A DNA stretch of 64,000 nt. Source: Fibrobacter succinogenes. Its GTDB lineage: Bacteria; Fibrobacterota; Fibrobacteria; Fibrobacterales; Fibrobacteraceae. How positions within the stretch are numbered: position 1 is the stretch's first letter; the number at the start of each line of letters is the position of its first letter. The position numbers were made by a program, and so were the translations under genes. Below are positions 47,333-57,278 of the stretch, one piece after another. Below the pieces are notes generated by a model. It was not told where the DNA came from, did not search any database, and saw nothing but the letters and a program-made list of their open reading frames with translations. The stretch spans positions 1-64,000 of the forward strand of contig CADAWC010000018.1 in NCBI GenBank assembly GCA_902791475.1, read 5' to 3'.

Positions 47333-49210
47333 ATGAGAAAGCTTTCTCTCTCTTTGGCTGCAGTAGTCGTTGCTGGTTTTGTCTCCGTTGCTAACGCAGC
47401 CCTTGCCGATGGCGGTGCAAAATTCTTGGGCAATATTACTACGGGCGGCCAGATTCGTAGCGACTTTGCTCAATATTGGAACCAGATTACACCCGAAAAC
47501 GGCTGTAAGTGGGGCTCCATCCATTCCCTTTCTAATGGCAACAGCGGTACAAGCAAGTTCGCCTGGGACAACTTCGACAAGTGCGAAAGCGCTTACAAGT
47601 GGGCCAAGGAAAAACCGGGCGAACGCCACTTCAAGTTCCACGCCCTCGTTTGGGGTTCCCAGTACCCGAACTTCCTCTGCAAAAAGAAAAATCCGGGCAT
47701 TACCGTAGAACTCACCAAAAAGTACATCACCGAATGGTTTGATGCCGTTGCCGCGAAGTTCCCGGACCTCGAATACATTGACGTGGTGAACGAAGCTATT
47801 TGGGCGGGTAACAACTACCACTCCGGTTACGGCAAGCCTGCTGCAGGTGCCGAAGGCCACAGCACCGACGATACCGAATGCGGCGGCTCCTACATTATCG
47901 AAGCCCTCGGTGGTGACCGCGTTGTAAATGGCAAGCACCAGTACGACTTTATCACGAATGCCTTCAAAATGGCCCGCGAACGTTGGCCGAAGGCTGTACT
48001 TATCTATAACGACTACAACACGCTCTCCTGGCAGATCAACGAAGGTATCGAACTTATCCAGACCATCGTCAAGAATGGCGCTCCGGTCGATGCCTACGGT
48101 CAGCAGGCTCACGACTGTAAGGGCATGAGCAAGTCCGATTTCGAAAGCAAGATGACCCGTATCCATAACGAGACGGGCCTCCCGCTCCTCGTTTCGGAAT
48201 ACGATATCGGCGAAGCGGACGATACCAAGCAGAAAAACGATTACGCAAACCAGATTCCGTTCATGTGGGAAACGCCGTGGGTTGCTGGCATCACCATCTG
48301 GGGCTACATCAACGGCTCTACCTGGGTCCAGAACACGGGTCTTATCGAAAAGGATGGTCGCAAGCGCGCTTCCATGAACTGGCTCGAAGACTACTTCGCC
48401 AAGAACTTGAGCAAGGGCAAGAACGATGTGACCTTCACTCCGGTTGAACCCGAACCGCAGCTTCCGTTCAAGGGTGAAGCGATTGCCATTCCGGGTAAGG
48501 TCGAAGCCGAAGATTTCGATATTCCGGGTGTGGGCGTCAACGAAGACGGTACGAGCAACCAGTCCTACAGCGACGATTCCGAAAATCACGGCGATAGCGA
48601 TTACCGCAAGGACACGGGCGTTGACCTTTACAAGAAGGCGACCGGTGTAATCGTGGGCTACAACAGCGAAGGCGACTGGCTCGAATGGACCGTGAACGTG
48701 AAGGATGCGGGCGACTACACGATGTTTGCCGCCGTGGCTGCCGCGGGTTCTACCTCCAGCTTCCAACTCTCTCTCGATGGCAAGGCGCTTACCGAAAAGA
48801 TTTCTGTCCCTGCTGCCAAGGAAGGTGAAGAAAACTACGATGACTACAACAAGGTCAAGGCAAACGTGACTCTCCCGGAAGGCAAACATGTTCTCCGCAT
48901 GGATGTGACTGGGGCCTGGTTTGACGTGGACTACTTCACCTTCGTGAAGGGCAAGGACGCGACCGACCCCGAACCGATCGAAGAAGAAATTCCGGATGCC
49001 ATTCAGTCGAACCTCCGCATGAATTACCCGGTTCTCAGCGATTACGATGTCTTTGACATGAACGGCGTCCGTCTCGGCCGCATGAGCGCCTACTCTGTAG
49101 ACGAAGCCGTGACGACCCTCAAGAATACGAGCGCCATCAAGGTCCAGGGAATCTACCTGCTTCGTTCCGTCAAGAGCGGCATGGTAAAGTCCGTCCGCGT
49201 GACCCGTTAA
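47333..49210 (+). CDS. Secreted GH10 xylanase with CBM6 and basic tail, copy 1
   Basis: This 625-residue protein has a signal peptide (about 1-22), a GH10 barrel (about 24-365), a CBM6 (about 385-525) and a basic C-terminal domain (about 555-625, YDVFDMNGVRLGRMSAYSVD). Acid/base is E154 in DVVNEAIW; nucleophile is E289 in LLVSEYDIG. It cuts internal beta-1,4-xylan bonds, with CBM6 binding xylan or cellulose. ATG 47333 is chosen because GAGGAT lies before it as in the other two copies. This contiguous trio fits the xylanase cluster I recall from F. succinogenes (xynD, xynE, xynB); which symbol applies to which gene I cannot confirm. Confidence 0.93.
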   Translation: MRKLSLSLAAVVVAGFVSVANAALADGGAKFLGNITTGGQIRSDFAQYWNQITPENGCKWGSIHSLSNGNSGTSKFAWDNFDKCESAYKWAKEKPGERHFKFHALVWGSQYPNFLCKKKNPGITVELTKKYITEWFDAVAAKFPDLEYIDVVNEAIWAGNNYHSGYGKPAAGAEGHSTDDTECGGSYIIEALGGDRVVNGKHQYDFITNAFKMARERWPKAVLIYNDYNTLSWQINEGIELIQTIVKNGAPVDAYGQQAHDCKGMSKSDFESKMTRIHNETGLPLLVSEYDIGEADDTKQKNDYANQIPFMWETPWVAGITIWGYINGSTWVQNTGLIEKDGRKRASMNWLEDYFAKNLSKGKNDVTFTPVEPEPQLPFKGEAIAIPGKVEAEDFDIPGVGVNEDGTSNQSYSDDSENHGDSDYRKDTGVDLYKKATGVIVGYNSEGDWLEWTVNVKDAGDYTMFAAVAAAGSTSSFQLSLDGKALTEKISVPAAKEGEENYDDYNKVKANVTLPEGKHVLRMDVTGAWFDVDYFTFVKGKDATDPEPIEEEIPDAIQSNLRMNYPVLSDYDVFDMNGVRLGRMSAYSVDEAVTTLKNTSAIKVQGIYLLRSVKSGMVKSVRVTR

Positions 49211-49262
49211 AATATCCTAATCCATAACTTCCCCGAATGGGGGAGTCTAAAATACCCAAAGG

Positions 49263-49294
49263 CCTTCGAGCTCACCCTCGAAGGTCCTTTTTTT
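49263..49294 (+). terminator. Terminator of xylanase 1
   Basis: CCTTCGAG and CTCGAAGG pair, followed by TCCTTTTTTT. The same hairpin with the preceding CCCAAAGG follows all three xylanase genes, and each is preceded by TAATCCATAACT. Confidence 0.85.
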
Positions 49295-49330
49295 GCGTTT
49301 TTTCCTCAAAATAGTCTTTTTGTAAAAATT

Positions 49331-49410
49331 CCATTATGGACATTTTGTCAATGATAAATATTTGCTCATTTAGAGAAATTCAATTATTTAGAAATATGTT
49401 TATAAAGGTT
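49331..49410 (+). promoter_or_regulatory. Xylanase 2 promoter with upstream box
   Basis: CCATTATGGACATTTTGTCA (start 49331) and ATATGTTTATAAAGG (start 49394) are 63 bases apart; the -10 is TATAAA. Confidence 0.6.
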
Positions 49411-49442
49411 GTATGGGACTCTTAACCTATGAGGATGTGGAA

Positions 49443-51269
49443 ATGAAATCAAAATATTTCAAAGGTTTATTGGCTGCTGCACTTTTGGGTGGTGCAGTAA
49501 GTTCTTATGCAGGCCCCGGCCTTGCCGATGGCGCGGCCAAGTTCATCGGTAACATTACCCAGAGTAATAGTGTCGGCTCAGACTTTACTGCGCTCTGGAA
49601 CCAGGCTACGGCCGAAAACGGCTGTAAGTGGGGTTCCGTCGAAGGTACTCGTGGCCGTTACAACTGGGGTGCCTGCGATGCTGCCTATAACTGGGCAAAG
49701 CAGAACGGGGGTCACTTCAAGTTCCACGCTTTGGTGTGGGGCTCCCAGTATCCGAACTGGCTCAATGGCCTTAGCACAGACGAAACGAAGAAGGCGATTA
49801 CCGCCTGGTTCGATGCGGTCAAGGAACATTACCCCGATCTCGAAATGATCGACGTGGTGAACGAAGCTATCCGCACGGGCAACAACAGCTATCATTCTCC
49901 TTATGGCAAGAACAACAACATCATTCCGGCACTCGGTGGCGATAATGGTGGCAATTACCAGTTCGTAACGACCGCCTTCAAGATGGCGCGCGAACGTTGG
50001 CCGAAGGCTATCCTCATTTATAACGACTATAACACGGTTCAGTGGAACAAGGATCAGGGCATTCAGCTTATCCAGACCATCAAGAAAAACGGTGCTCCGG
50101 TTGACGCATACGGCTTGCAGGCCCACGACATGATGAGCCAGGGCGGTGGCGCTGGTGGTACCGGTGGCGGCGGCGTCTGCTTGAACATCAACACCCTTAA
50201 GAGTGTGCTCAAGGAAATTTGGGACAAGACCCAGACCCCGATGTTCATCAGCGAATACGACATTGCAACTACCGACGACAATATCCAGAAGCAGTGCTAC
50301 TCCGAACAGATTTCTCACTTCATGGAAAACGAACACATTGCCGGCATTACCATCTGGGGCTACATTTATGGTCGCACTTGGCTCGACTGTAACGGCACTG
50401 CGAGTGGCTGCTCCGGCATTGTCAAGAATGGCCAGGACCGCGCCGCTTTGAAGTGGATGAGGGAGTACCTCAAGAGCAACAAGGGCGTGAACACGACTGG
50501 CCTCAATACTGGTGTTCTCACTCCGGTTGACCCTGTTCCGCAGGAACCGTTCAAGGGCGAAGCTCTCGCTGTTCCGGGCAAGATTGAAGTCGAAGATTTC
50601 GATAAGCCGGGCCAGGGCAAGAACGAAGACGGTACGAGCAATGAATCCTATGGCGACGATTTCGAAAACCATGGCGACTCTGACTACCGCAAGGATACCG
50701 GTGCTGACCTTTACAAGAAGGCTACTGGCGTTGCTCTCGGCTACAACACTACGGGTGACTGGTACGAATACACCATCAACATTGCCGAAGCTGGCGACTA
50801 CACCGCAATCGCTTCTGTTGCTACCGAAGGCACGGGCGCATTCACGCTCTCTCTCGATGGCAAGTCTCTCGCTGAATTCGAAGTCACTGGCACAAGCTAC
50901 GACGACTTCTCCGACGTGAAGAAGAAGGTGACGCTCCCGGCCGGTAAGCACGTGCTCCGCCTCGATGTGACTCAGCAGTACTTCGACATCGACTACATCA
51001 ACTTTGTGAAGGGTGAAGTTGCCGACAATCCGGGTGGTGGCGATGAACCGCCGATTTCCATCCAGCCGCAGATCCAGTATCAGGCTCCGAGAATCGGCAG
51101 CTACGACGTCTTCGATGCAAATGGTGTCCGTCTTGGCCGCATGAACGCTTACTCCATGAACGAAGCCATGCAGATTCTCAAGAGCTCTAACGAAGTCAAG
51201 AACAACGGCATCTACATGCTCCGCTCCGTCCAGAATGGCGCCGTGAAGTCTGTCCGTATCTCTCGCTAA
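49443..51269 (+). CDS. Secreted GH10 xylanase with CBM6 and basic tail, copy 2
   Basis: This is a 608-residue protein with the same domain order as copy 1. Acid/base is E141 (VVNEAIR) and nucleophile E271 (FISEYDIA). A glycine-rich loop, GGGAGGTGGGG at residues 234-244, and a Cys-containing loop (CNGTASGC) lie in the catalytic domain and are absent from copies 1 and 3; they could reshape the substrate cleft. The signal peptide is MKSKYFKGLLAAALLGG through SSYA. The ATG at 49443 follows GAGGATGTGG; an upstream ATG at 49413 falls before the ribosome-binding site and is rejected. Confidence 0.92.
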   Translation: MKSKYFKGLLAAALLGGAVSSYAGPGLADGAAKFIGNITQSNSVGSDFTALWNQATAENGCKWGSVEGTRGRYNWGACDAAYNWAKQNGGHFKFHALVWGSQYPNWLNGLSTDETKKAITAWFDAVKEHYPDLEMIDVVNEAIRTGNNSYHSPYGKNNNIIPALGGDNGGNYQFVTTAFKMARERWPKAILIYNDYNTVQWNKDQGIQLIQTIKKNGAPVDAYGLQAHDMMSQGGGAGGTGGGGVCLNINTLKSVLKEIWDKTQTPMFISEYDIATTDDNIQKQCYSEQISHFMENEHIAGITIWGYIYGRTWLDCNGTASGCSGIVKNGQDRAALKWMREYLKSNKGVNTTGLNTGVLTPVDPVPQEPFKGEALAVPGKIEVEDFDKPGQGKNEDGTSNESYGDDFENHGDSDYRKDTGADLYKKATGVALGYNTTGDWYEYTINIAEAGDYTAIASVATEGTGAFTLSLDGKSLAEFEVTGTSYDDFSDVKKKVTLPAGKHVLRLDVTQQYFDIDYINFVKGEVADNPGGGDEPPISIQPQIQYQAPRIGSYDVFDANGVRLGRMNAYSMNEAMQILKSSNEVKNNGIYMLRSVQNGAVKSVRISR

Positions 51270-51327
51270 AAGGAATCCTAATCCATAACTCCCCTAAACC
51301 AAACGGGGAGCCTTAAATACCCAAAGG

Positions 51328-51359
51328 CCTTCGAGGTAACACTCGAAGGTTCTTTTTTT
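51328..51359 (+). terminator. Terminator of xylanase 2
   Basis: CCTTCGAG...CTCGAAGG is followed by TTCTTTTTTT, as after copy 1. Confidence 0.85.
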
Positions 51360-51363
51360 GCAG

Positions 51364-51461
51364 TGTCACCCCGGCCTGTCACCCCGGACTCCGTTCCGGG
51401 GCGGGGTCGGCATACACACTTGCGATTGCTTTGTCACCCCGGCCTCCGTGCCGGGGTCGGT
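51364..51461. repeat. Nested GTCACCCCGG palindromes
   Basis: One GTCACCCCGG unit (51364-51411) has a second unit inserted just after its left arm, with both right arms stacked (CCGGGGCGGGGTCGG). Another single unit follows at 51433-51461. Confidence 0.7.
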
Positions 51462-51490
51462 ATCTCGTTATTCAGTACAATGTAAACTTC

Positions 51491-51570
51491 CGTTTATCGA
51501 CATTTTGGCAATGATAAATTTTCGCAATCTTGAATAAACTGATGAAAATGAGAATAAGTTTATAATGGTG
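51491..51570 (+). promoter_or_regulatory. Xylanase 3 promoter with upstream box
   Basis: TATCGACATTTTGGCAATGA lies in a box starting 51491; ATAAGTTTATAATGG starts at 51554, again 63 bases on, with a consensus TATAAT. Confidence 0.6.
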
Positions 51571-51601
51571 TTAGAGTACTAACCAAAGAGGATGTTGGAA
51601 A

Positions 51602-53365
51602 ATGAAATCAAAATTCATTAAGGGTTTTGTGTCTGTTGCTCTATTGGGTGCAGCGAGTTCCTTTGCAGGCCCCGGCATGGCCGATGGCGGTGCAAAATTC
51701 CTAGGAAATATTACAACTCGTGGCCAAGTTCAATCCGATTTCGGGACTTACTGGAACCAGATTACCGCCGAAAACGAATGCAAGTGGGCATCCATCGAAG
51801 GCACTCGCGGTCGTTACAATTGGTCGGGGTGCGATGCTTGCTATAACTGGGCAAAAAAGAATGGTGGCAAGTTCAAGTTCCACGCTCTTGTGTGGGGCTC
51901 CCAGTACCCGAACTGGCTCAATGGCCTTAGCACGGACGAAACCAAGAAGGCGATTACCGCATGGTTCGATGCCGTTGCCGCTCATTACCCCGATCTCGAA
52001 ATGATCGACGTGGTGAATGAAGCCATCAAGTCGGGTGGCAGCTACCACTCCGGTTATGGCCGAAACAACAACATTATCCCGGCTCTCGGCGGCGATAACG
52101 GCAACTACGAATTCGTGGCGACTGCATTTAAGATGGCGCGCGAACGCTGGCCGAAGGCAATCCTTATCTACAACGACTACAACACGTTCAGGTGGCAGAT
52201 TAACGAAGGTATCGACCTCGTGAACAAACTCGTGAAGCAGGGTGCTCCGGTCGATGCTTATGGTCAGCAGGCCCATGACTTGACCGATATGAATTCGAGC
52301 GATTTCAAGAACGCCTTGAACAAAATCCAGAATAGCGTCAAGAATGCCAAGGGCGAACCGATGCCGCTCTTCATTACCGAATACGATATCGGTACGGATA
52401 ACGACAACCAGCAGAAACAGCGCTATTCTGAACAGATTCCCGCATTCTGGGAATCTCCTCAGGTCGCGGGCATTACTCTCTGGGGCTACATCTACGGTGC
52501 TACCTGGACCACGAACGGAAACTCCGGCCTTATCAAGAACGGTAGCGACCGTCCGGCAATGACCTGGCTCAAGCAGTATTTCAAGGAACACCTCAAGGAC
52601 GGTAAGGACAATACGGGCCTTTTTGCTCCGTATGTTCCGCCTGAGCCGGTGCCGCGCAAGCCGTTCAAGGGCTCTGCTTTGGCAATCCCGGGCAAGATTG
52701 AAGTCGAAGACTTTGACATTACCGGTGTCGGTGAAACGGATGGCGTAAGCAATGTGTCTTACAGCGATGGCGACCCTGAAAACCACGGCGATTCCGACTA
52801 CCGCAAGAGCGATGCGTCCGATGTCGATATCTATAAGAAGGCTACAGGGAACATTGTTGGCTACAACACGACCGGTGACTGGCTGGAATACTCTGTCGAC
52901 ATCGCAGAAGCGGGCGACTACACGGCTACGGCATCTGTCGCTGCGAGTGGTTCTGGTTCCTTCAAGCTCTCCATTGACGGAAAGTCTGTTGGTGAATTCG
53001 ATGTGACAGGCTCCAGTTACGATGATTTCATTGACGTGAAGAAAAAGGTGACGCTCCCGGCCGGTAAGCATACCCTCCGTATGGACGTGACAGCACAGTA
53101 TTTCGATATCGATTACATCAACTTCACGAAGGGCGATGAAGAACCGCCTATCGCTATCCAGACCCAGGTTCGCTACGAATATCCGGAAGTCAGCGACTAC
53201 TACGTCTTTGACGTGAACGGAGTGCGCATCGGTCGTATGAGCGCTTACTCCATGGACGAAGCTGTGGCAACTCTCAAGAATACGAGCGCCCTCAAGGTCC
53301 AGGGCGTGTATATGCTCCGCTCCGTCAAAACGGGTGAAGTCAAGTCGGTCCGTATCGCCCGCTAA
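51602..53365 (+). CDS. Secreted GH10 xylanase with CBM6 and basic tail, copy 3
   Basis: This 587-residue protein has a signal peptide MKSKFIKGFVSVALLG through SSFA, a GH10 barrel with acid/base E140 (VVNEAIK) and nucleophile E260 (FITEYDIG), a CBM6 (about 360-500) and a basic C-terminal domain (YYVFDVNGVRIGRMSAYSMD). It is shorter than copy 1, lacks the acidic C-terminal linker EPIEEEIPDA, and is closest to copy 2 in the first 120 residues. A terminator and its own promoter make each xylanase a single-gene unit. Confidence 0.93.
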   Translation: MKSKFIKGFVSVALLGAASSFAGPGMADGGAKFLGNITTRGQVQSDFGTYWNQITAENECKWASIEGTRGRYNWSGCDACYNWAKKNGGKFKFHALVWGSQYPNWLNGLSTDETKKAITAWFDAVAAHYPDLEMIDVVNEAIKSGGSYHSGYGRNNNIIPALGGDNGNYEFVATAFKMARERWPKAILIYNDYNTFRWQINEGIDLVNKLVKQGAPVDAYGQQAHDLTDMNSSDFKNALNKIQNSVKNAKGEPMPLFITEYDIGTDNDNQQKQRYSEQIPAFWESPQVAGITLWGYIYGATWTTNGNSGLIKNGSDRPAMTWLKQYFKEHLKDGKDNTGLFAPYVPPEPVPRKPFKGSALAIPGKIEVEDFDITGVGETDGVSNVSYSDGDPENHGDSDYRKSDASDVDIYKKATGNIVGYNTTGDWLEYSVDIAEAGDYTATASVAASGSGSFKLSIDGKSVGEFDVTGSSYDDFIDVKKKVTLPAGKHTLRMDVTAQYFDIDYINFTKGDEEPPIAIQTQVRYEYPEVSDYYVFDVNGVRIGRMSAYSMDEAVATLKNTSALKVQGVYMLRSVKTGEVKSVRIAR

Positions 53366-53417
53366 CTAGAATTCCTAATCCATAACTCCCCAATAGGGAG
53401 CCTATTACACCCAAAGG

Positions 53418-53449
53418 CCTTCGAGGTACCCCCTCGAAGGTTCTTTTTT
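53418..53449 (+). terminator. Terminator of xylanase 3
   Basis: CCTTCGAGG...CCTCGAAGG is followed by TTCTTTTTTTT. Confidence 0.85.
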
Positions 53450-53458
53450 TTGTGCATT

Positions 53459-53524
53459 GTCATGCCCGTGCGCTTTGTCATGCCCGCGAACATTGTCATT
53501 CCCGCCTCCGAGCGGGAATCTCCC
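53459..53524. repeat. Three stacked GTCAT repeats
   Basis: Three left-arm starts in a row (GTCATGCCCG, GTCATGCCCG, GTCATTCCCG) share one right arm, GAGCGGGAATCTCCC. Only the last forms a full hairpin; the first two look like successive insertions or decayed units. Confidence 0.65.
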
Positions 53525-53637
53525 TCTCGTTGTGTGACAAAAAGCAAAAAATCTGAAAATCCGGGATTTTCTAGTGCTCATTGTACCTCAAACCATAAAA
53601 TTGATGTATTTTAATAAATTGCAGAAAGGGAGCAATT

Positions 53638-56600
53638 ATGAGTGATAGTGAAAATCAGGTCGCATACGCTGAACTGTTTTCGGAGATTTTTTACGAACAG
53701 TTCATTTCCGCATATTATGTGAATTTGCTGGATTTCTCGTATGTCGTTTACTATCGCAAAAAGGGCCTTGAAAAAAAGTATGGCAATGGCGAAAACGCCG
53801 TATCCGCTCTCCAGAAGTTTATTTCCGAAGATGTCCATCCCGAAGACCGCGATGTGCTAAAGGATTTGCTGTCCGTAGCTTATATTCGTGGCCGCCTCAA
53901 AAAGGAAAGCAGTTTCTCGTTTGTGGTGCGTGAGATTGTAACAGGCAAGGAACGCTATTGCAAGCTCCAGGTTACCCGTGGCCGTGATGAAGACCACATG
54001 GCCATCTGCTTCTTGAATGTCGATGACGAAATCCGCAAACGCATGAAGGCCGAGGAAGGCTATCGCGTCATCCAGGCCCTTGCCATGGAATTCAATGCGC
54101 TTTATCGCATCGATCTTGATTCGGAAAAAATGCATTCCTATGTCAAGTCGCAGACGGCACGCATTTTTGAAAAAGAGCTTCGCGGCGAGATGCTCTATTC
54201 CGAGGCTTTAGAGAAATATGCCAAAGAAATTGTAAGTAGCGGAGATGCCAAGCGCGTTTTGACTTTAGCGTCGATCGAGAGCATTCGTGAAAGGTTTTCT
54301 AGGCAGAGCCACTTCGAGGTGGACTACAAAAATAAGGATGGACGCTATTTTCAGCTGAAATTCGTCCGGGTTTCCGATGAAAAATCGCCTGTGGTAGTGC
54401 TTGGCATTGCAGACCGCGACGAAGAAAAACGTTCGGACGTGATGAACCGCGAATTTTCCGAAATTGCAAATGCGTTGAGCATTGAGTACGAAATTATTTA
54501 CTATGTGAACTTGAATGACAATTCGTACGACGTGTTCAACCAGGAAGGTAGCTATATCAAGCTCAAGCTCCTGATGAGCGGCCAGAATTTTTTCGAAGAA
54601 TGTACGAGAGACATCAAGAAGATTATCTACCCGCAAGATGTTGAACGGTTGACCTCGGTCATGAATAAGGATTTTTTGCTCTCCCAGCTTGAGGGAGACA
54701 AAACCTTTTCAATCGAATATAGGCTTATGGTCAATGGCGAACCTCAATACTACCGTCTTAAGGCGCTCTGGTCCAATACCGCTGACGATCACATTATTAT
54801 CGCTGTTGCCAATATCCACAAGGAAGTCCTTGCCCGTAAAGAGCGCGAACGCAACATGGAACGCAACTTCGACATTATCAATGTACTTGCAACGGAATTC
54901 ACCTCGGTCTACTATGTCGATCTTGATACGGATACGTTTACGCCTTACACGGTGAGCGACTATGCCGAAGTCAATTACGGAAAGCTGTATCAACACGATA
55001 ATTGTTATTCTAAAGTGTTCAAGGCGTATGTCAACGGATTTGTCCATGAACTCGATAAGAAAAGAATTGGTGATTTTGCTTCTATTGAACATATCAAGAA
55101 GCAGCTTGAAAGCCAAAAATCGCTTATAGCGCACTACAGAAAATATGATACCGGAGGAACTCGCTTTAGTGAGATTAAGTTCGTGAAAGTCGGTTCGCAA
55201 AATGAAACGCCGCGTGCTGTTGTAGTTTGTTTTGCCGACAAGGATGCCGAAATTCTAAACCGCTATGTTGATAGCAAGCTTTATGAAGATTATTTTGGCG
55301 TTTATTATGTGGATCTCGAAGACGATACTATCCGCAGTATCCGTGAATCGACTGTTTACGAAAAAGGTAAAAGTTATGGGTACATTACCAAGTACAGTAG
55401 CGCTATTCTTGAGTTCAGCAAGGAGGTCTTGCCGGAGTTCCGCGAAACTTGGGTAAACATGGCGAACGTCGATTTTATGCGTTTGTACTTGGCGGATGTC
55501 GATAAGCGCGAATACAGCTACCGTGCGCTCAAAGGCGAATGGCGTCGTGCTACAGCCTTCGTGGTGGAACGTAAAAATGGAGTTCCGGTCAGCTTTATTC
55601 TTGCGTTCATGTTCATTGACAATATAACCGCACAAAAGATGGAACTGGACGCAAAGATTGCGGAACAGAAGCGGGAACTTGAGGAACAGCAGAAGCTTTT
55701 GGAACAGGCTCTTGTGCAGGCTGAAAAGGCAAACAATGCAAAGACGATGTTCCTTTCGAACATGTCGCATGACATCCGCACGCCGATGAATGCCATTATC
55801 GGTTTTACAAACCTTGCGCTGAATAATTTGGATGACCCTGTGCTGGTCAAGAATTATTTGAACAAGACTGTCGTTTCGAGTACGCATTTGCTCTCGCTCA
55901 TCAATGATATTCTCGATATGAGCCGCATTGAGTCGGGCAAGATTCGCCTTGAAGAGGTAAACTGCAACTTGTCCGAAATCATGCATGACCTGAATACGAT
56001 TGTTTTAGGTCAGGCGAGTGAAAAACAGCAAAACCTTTACATGGATACGTTCAATATCGAGAACGAACTTGTTATTTGTGACAAGCTGCGCTTGCATCAG
56101 ATGCTGATCAACCTGCTTTCAAATGCGGTCAAGTTTACGCCGGTGGGCGGGAACATTCATGTGTTTGTCCGCCAGACGGCTTGCGATGAACAAACGGGAA
56201 CGTACGAGTTTCATGTCAAGGACGATGGCATCGGCATGAGTCCGGAATTCTTGAAAGTCCTGTACCAACCGTTTGAACGCGAACGCACCTCAACGATTTC
56301 CAAGACGCAAGGGACTGGGCTTGGAATGTCTATCACCAAGAAAATTGTTGATATGATGGGAGGCTCTATAGATGTTGTCAGCGTTCCTAATCAGGGAACG
56401 GAATTCATCATTCATCTGAAACTAAAAATCCAGGATACATCTGCCGATTTGACGAACCTCGAAGCGTTGCAGAATGCTCGTGCTCTCGTCGTCGCTAGCG
56501 ATTATAATGCATGCTCCAGTGCGACAAACCTTTTGCGTCGATTGGGAATGCGTGCAGAATGGACGATGTATGGCCGTGAAGCGGTGCTGCGTGCAAAAGA

Positions 56601-57273
56601 AGCTGTTGACCGTCACGAATGCTATTCAGTCATTGTTCTTGACGACTTGTTGCTCGATATGGAAAGTATTGACGCCGTGGAACAATTGCGCATGATTCCA
56701 GGGAATGGTAATCCGATTATCGTTATGGCGTCCTATGACTGTGCAAACATTGAAAAAAGTGCGCGCGAAGCGGGTGTGACTGCGTTTATAAGCAAACCGC
56801 TATTCCTCACGGAAATGCATGATGTCTTGGCCCGTGCCACAGGTGTTCTGAAAGACGATGTGAAAGTGGAGTGCGTTAAATCTGAGAATTTTGTTGGTAA
56901 GAAAATCCTTCTTGTCGAAGACAATGAGCTCAATCGTGAAATTGCACAAAGCGTCCTTGAAGAATTGGGCTTTGTTGTTAATTGTGCCGAAGACGGCTGT
57001 GTCGCTTTAGGAATGCTCAAAATGGCAAAGCAGGGCGCCTATGACTTGATTTTGATGGATGTGCAGATGCCTGTGATGGATGGCCTCGAAGCCACTCGCC
57101 AGATTAGGTCTTTGCGCGACGATTACTTCAAGAATGTCCCGATTATAGCGATGACTGCGAATGCGTTTGAAGAAGACCGCAAGGCCGCCATGGATGCTGG
57201 CATGAACGAGCATATCGCAAAGCCCATTGACGTTGAAAAACTCAAGAAAGTCCTTCGTAAATTCTTAGGATAA
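53638..57273 (+). CDS. Large hybrid histidine kinase with PAS-like repeats and two receivers
   Basis: This 1211-residue protein has no membrane segment. Four or five PAS-like sensory units repeat through residues 15-650, each with an (Y/V)YYVxL motif. A coiled coil (about 660-700, KMELDAKIAEQKRELEEQQK) leads to the phosphoacceptor H711 in NMSHDIRTPMNAIIGF. Then come the ATPase domain (DDGIGMSPEF, GTGLGMSI), a degenerate receiver with D1002/D1003, and a full receiver with D1141 (LILMDVQMPVMDG). It probably passes phosphate via the Hpt protein at 62803 to the HD-GYP regulators. It ends 5 bases from the convergent HD-GYP gene with no terminator between. Confidence 0.9.
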   Translation: MSDSENQVAYAELFSEIFYEQFISAYYVNLLDFSYVVYYRKKGLEKKYGNGENAVSALQKFISEDVHPEDRDVLKDLLSVAYIRGRLKKESSFSFVVREIVTGKERYCKLQVTRGRDEDHMAICFLNVDDEIRKRMKAEEGYRVIQALAMEFNALYRIDLDSEKMHSYVKSQTARIFEKELRGEMLYSEALEKYAKEIVSSGDAKRVLTLASIESIRERFSRQSHFEVDYKNKDGRYFQLKFVRVSDEKSPVVVLGIADRDEEKRSDVMNREFSEIANALSIEYEIIYYVNLNDNSYDVFNQEGSYIKLKLLMSGQNFFEECTRDIKKIIYPQDVERLTSVMNKDFLLSQLEGDKTFSIEYRLMVNGEPQYYRLKALWSNTADDHIIIAVANIHKEVLARKERERNMERNFDIINVLATEFTSVYYVDLDTDTFTPYTVSDYAEVNYGKLYQHDNCYSKVFKAYVNGFVHELDKKRIGDFASIEHIKKQLESQKSLIAHYRKYDTGGTRFSEIKFVKVGSQNETPRAVVVCFADKDAEILNRYVDSKLYEDYFGVYYVDLEDDTIRSIRESTVYEKGKSYGYITKYSSAILEFSKEVLPEFRETWVNMANVDFMRLYLADVDKREYSYRALKGEWRRATAFVVERKNGVPVSFILAFMFIDNITAQKMELDAKIAEQKRELEEQQKLLEQALVQAEKANNAKTMFLSNMSHDIRTPMNAIIGFTNLALNNLDDPVLVKNYLNKTVVSSTHLLSLINDILDMSRIESGKIRLEEVNCNLSEIMHDLNTIVLGQASEKQQNLYMDTFNIENELVICDKLRLHQMLINLLSNAVKFTPVGGNIHVFVRQTACDEQTGTYEFHVKDDGIGMSPEFLKVLYQPFERERTSTISKTQGTGLGMSITKKIVDMMGGSIDVVSVPNQGTEFIIHLKLKIQDTSADLTNLEALQNARALVVASDYNACSSATNLLRRLGMRAEWTMYGREAVLRAKEAVDRHECYSVIVLDDLLLDMESIDAVEQLRMIPGNGNPIIVMASYDCANIEKSAREAGVTAFISKPLFLTEMHDVLARATGVLKDDVKVECVKSENFVGKKILLVEDNELNREIAQSVLEELGFVVNCAEDGCVALGMLKMAKQGAYDLILMDVQMPVMDGLEATRQIRSLRDDYFKNVPIIAMTANAFEEDRKAAMDAGMNEHIAKPIDVEKLKKVLRKFLG

Positions 57274-57278
57274 ACGAA

